DNA from: Bacteroidia bacterium
Lineage (GTDB): Bacteria; Bacteroidota; Bacteroidia; UKL13-3
Direction of reading: 5' to 3'
DNA: 64,000 bases
NCBI GenBank assembly: GCA_019695215.1
Contig: JAIBAK010000006.1
Coordinates: forward strand, 42,280-106,279
Shown here piece after piece: positions 62,963 to 64,000 of this stretch (positions are counted from its first letter, which is position 1; the number at the start of each line of letters is the position of its first letter). A program made the translations under genes and the position numbers. Under the pieces are notes generated by a model. That model saw only the letters and a list, made by a program, of their open reading frames with translations, ran no database searches and was not told the origin of the DNA.

Positions 62963-63035
62963 AGCGGGATACGGGACTCGAACCCGCGGCCTTCAGTTTG
63001 GGAAACTGACGCTCTACCAACTGAGCTAATCCCGC
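62963..63035 (-). tRNA. tRNA-Gly, anticodon CCC
   Basis: Seventy-three bases fold into a full cloverleaf: acceptor GCGGGAT/ATCCCGC, D arm GCTC/GAGC, anticodon stem TCAGT/ACTGA with loop TTCCCAA (anticodon at 63000-63002), T arm GCGGG-TTCGAGT-CCCGT. CCA is not encoded (CTC follows). It reads GGG codons. Confidence 0.95.
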
Positions 63036-63052
63036 TAATTATTTTTATAGCA

Positions 63053-63060
63053 CGAAATTA
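63053..63060 (-). promoter_or_regulatory. -7 box TAATTTCG for tRNA-Gly
   Basis: One-mismatch TAnnTTTG on the minus strand, 17 bases before the tRNA 5' end. Confidence 0.4.
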
Positions 63061-63119
63061 AAGAAGTTATTGATTTATTCAAGGCCGGAGCCGGGCTTTT
63101 CAAAAATGATTTATATGCT

Positions 63120-63127
63120 TAACTTTG
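63120..63127 (+). promoter_or_regulatory. -7 box TAACTTTG
   Basis: TAnnTTTG match five bases before the ATG at 63133. Confidence 0.5.
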
Positions 63128-63132
63128 ATTCA

Positions 63133-64000
63133 ATGAAACAGGTACTTTTTTTTCTACTAGCCCTCTGCGTAAATCAGTTGAGTGCCCAAACCCGATTTGA
63201 CTCGATTGATATTACCCAATACACTATTCACTTAAAAATTAACCAATCGGCTAAAACTATTTCAGGATATACCGAACTTACGGTTAAATCAAAAGTAACC
63301 TCGTTGCAGGACATTCTTCTCGATTTGTTAAAACTCACTGTTGACTCGGTAAAAATCAATAACCTCAAAGTTTCTTTTCAGTATAACGATACACTGCTAA
63401 AAGTAAAAACTGCCTCTGTGCTGGCGCAAAACGATTCAGTAAAAGTTTCAGTTTTCTATCATGGAGCCCCTGTTTCTGATGCCACCTGGGGAGGATTTTA
63501 TTTCAATGGTCAGTATGCCTATAATATGGGAGTTGGTTTTGCTGCCAACCCAAATAGCTTCGGGCGGGTTTGGTTTCCGTGTTTAGATGATTTCCGCTCC
63601 CGTTCGGCATTTGATTATTATATCACCACCGATACCGTTAACAAAGTTTTTTGCAACGGGCTGTTGCAGGGAACACAGGTTACCGGCAGTAACGAGCGTA
63701 CCTGGCACTGGAAGGAAACTCATTTAATTCCTGTTTATCTTTCGTCCGTGGCGGTTGCCCCCTACGCATCCATTACCCGCACTTTTCACAGCCGCCTTAC
63801 CGGTAAAAACATTCCGGTTATACTTAATGCGCTTGCTTCTGATACGGCAAAACTACGAGCCTCTTTTAAAAACCTGGATAGTGCCCTTTACATATTTGAA
63901 GAAGTGTTTGGGCCCTACCCGTTTGACAGAATAGGATACAATGTGGTACCTTTTGGTGGTGGCGCTATGGAACACACAGGAAATATTGCCTATCCGCTGT
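63133..64000 (+). CDS. M1 family metallopeptidase, 3' end outside window
   Basis: 289 codons visible, open at the window end. Signal peptide ending LSAQ, then the M1 N-terminal beta-saddle: YTIHLKINQSAKTISGYTEL, FGRVWFPCLDDFRSRS (the PCxDxP-like block) and LIPVYLSSVAVAPY. The last visible block GGGAMEHTGNIAYP is the GxMEN-type substrate loop. The zinc site HExxH should follow outside the window. Predicted exported aminopeptidase. Confidence 0.88.
   Translation, partial: MKQVLFFLLALCVNQLSAQTRFDSIDITQYTIHLKINQSAKTISGYTELTVKSKVTSLQDILLDLLKLTVDSVKINNLKVSFQYNDTLLKVKTASVLAQNDSVKVSVFYHGAPVSDATWGGFYFNGQYAYNMGVGFAANPNSFGRVWFPCLDDFRSRSAFDYYITTDTVNKVFCNGLLQGTQVTGSNERTWHWKETHLIPVYLSSVAVAPYASITRTFHSRLTGKNIPVILNALASDTAKLRASFKNLDSALYIFEEVFGPYPFDRIGYNVVPFGGGAMEHTGNIAYPL

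Noticed and set aside
62949..63020. Longer N-terminus of the RsmF-like methyltransferase
   Set aside because: It would be translated from the tRNA-Gly gene; the family N-terminus begins at LPDLF after GTG 62948.

Overview
The window looks like chromosomal DNA of a member of the Bacteroidota. Evidence: three proteins end in a type IX secretion (T9SS) sorting domain with the YPNPA-type motif. Many genes are preceded by the phylum's TAnnTTTG -7 promoter box rather than an E. coli-type promoter. There is a SusC-like TonB receptor with a carboxypeptidase-like domain, many short-signal lipoproteins, and a tRNA gene without encoded CCA. I cannot assign a genus.

Layout. 1-7.5 kb: an AlgX/AlgJ-like protein cut by the window edge, a cystathionine beta-synthase-type enzyme, a BtuF/TroA-like binding protein, then a leftward block with TerC, miaA, a pRiA4b ORF-3-like protein and a CCA-adding enzyme. 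7.6-19.1 kb: lipoproteins, NAD(P)HX repair enzyme, cyclophilin, dipeptide epimerase, an RIC/hemerythrin-like di-iron protein, an M16 double-domain protease, DedA and a ClC-CBS channel. 19.3-24.2 kb: a leftward five-gene operon that looks devoted to metal (probably copper) handling at the envelope: HYC_CC_PP protein, T9SS thioredoxin-like protein, di-haem cytochrome c peroxidase, HMA protein, TonB receptor. 24.2-28.2 kb: FKBP, then a polyhydroxyalkanoate (PHA) locus with a PhaJ-like hydratase facing away from class III synthase genes phaE and phaC. 28.3-46.3 kb: mostly housekeeping and envelope genes (mnmA, S8 protease, DUF349, HMG-CoA lyase, purC, phoH, SAM hydrolase, LysM-DPBB). 46.3-49.3 kb: a second, short DnaE-type polymerase. 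52.3-64 kb: TPR protein, gyrA, sterol-desaturase-like enzyme, PBP1A, DUF72, lipoproteins, an RsmF-type methyltransferase next to tRNA-Gly(CCC), and the start of an M1 peptidase.

The clearest accessory element is at 49375-52214: a 2,840-bp IS1595-family (ISXO2-like) insertion whose ends I could define by eye. It has an exact 8-bp target duplication (AATAACTA) and imperfect terminal inverted repeats (19 of 25 positions match). Besides the DDE transposase it carries small membrane-protein genes and a protein with a HEPN-type Rx4H motif, so it is a cargo-carrying insertion sequence. It landed between the dnaE-like gene and a hairpin that probably served as a shared terminator with the convergent TPR gene.

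Promoter boxes were read by eye. Many lie 4-6 bases before the start codon, which predicts leaderless or near-leaderless mRNAs. Protein family calls come from motif recognition only; no database search was run.
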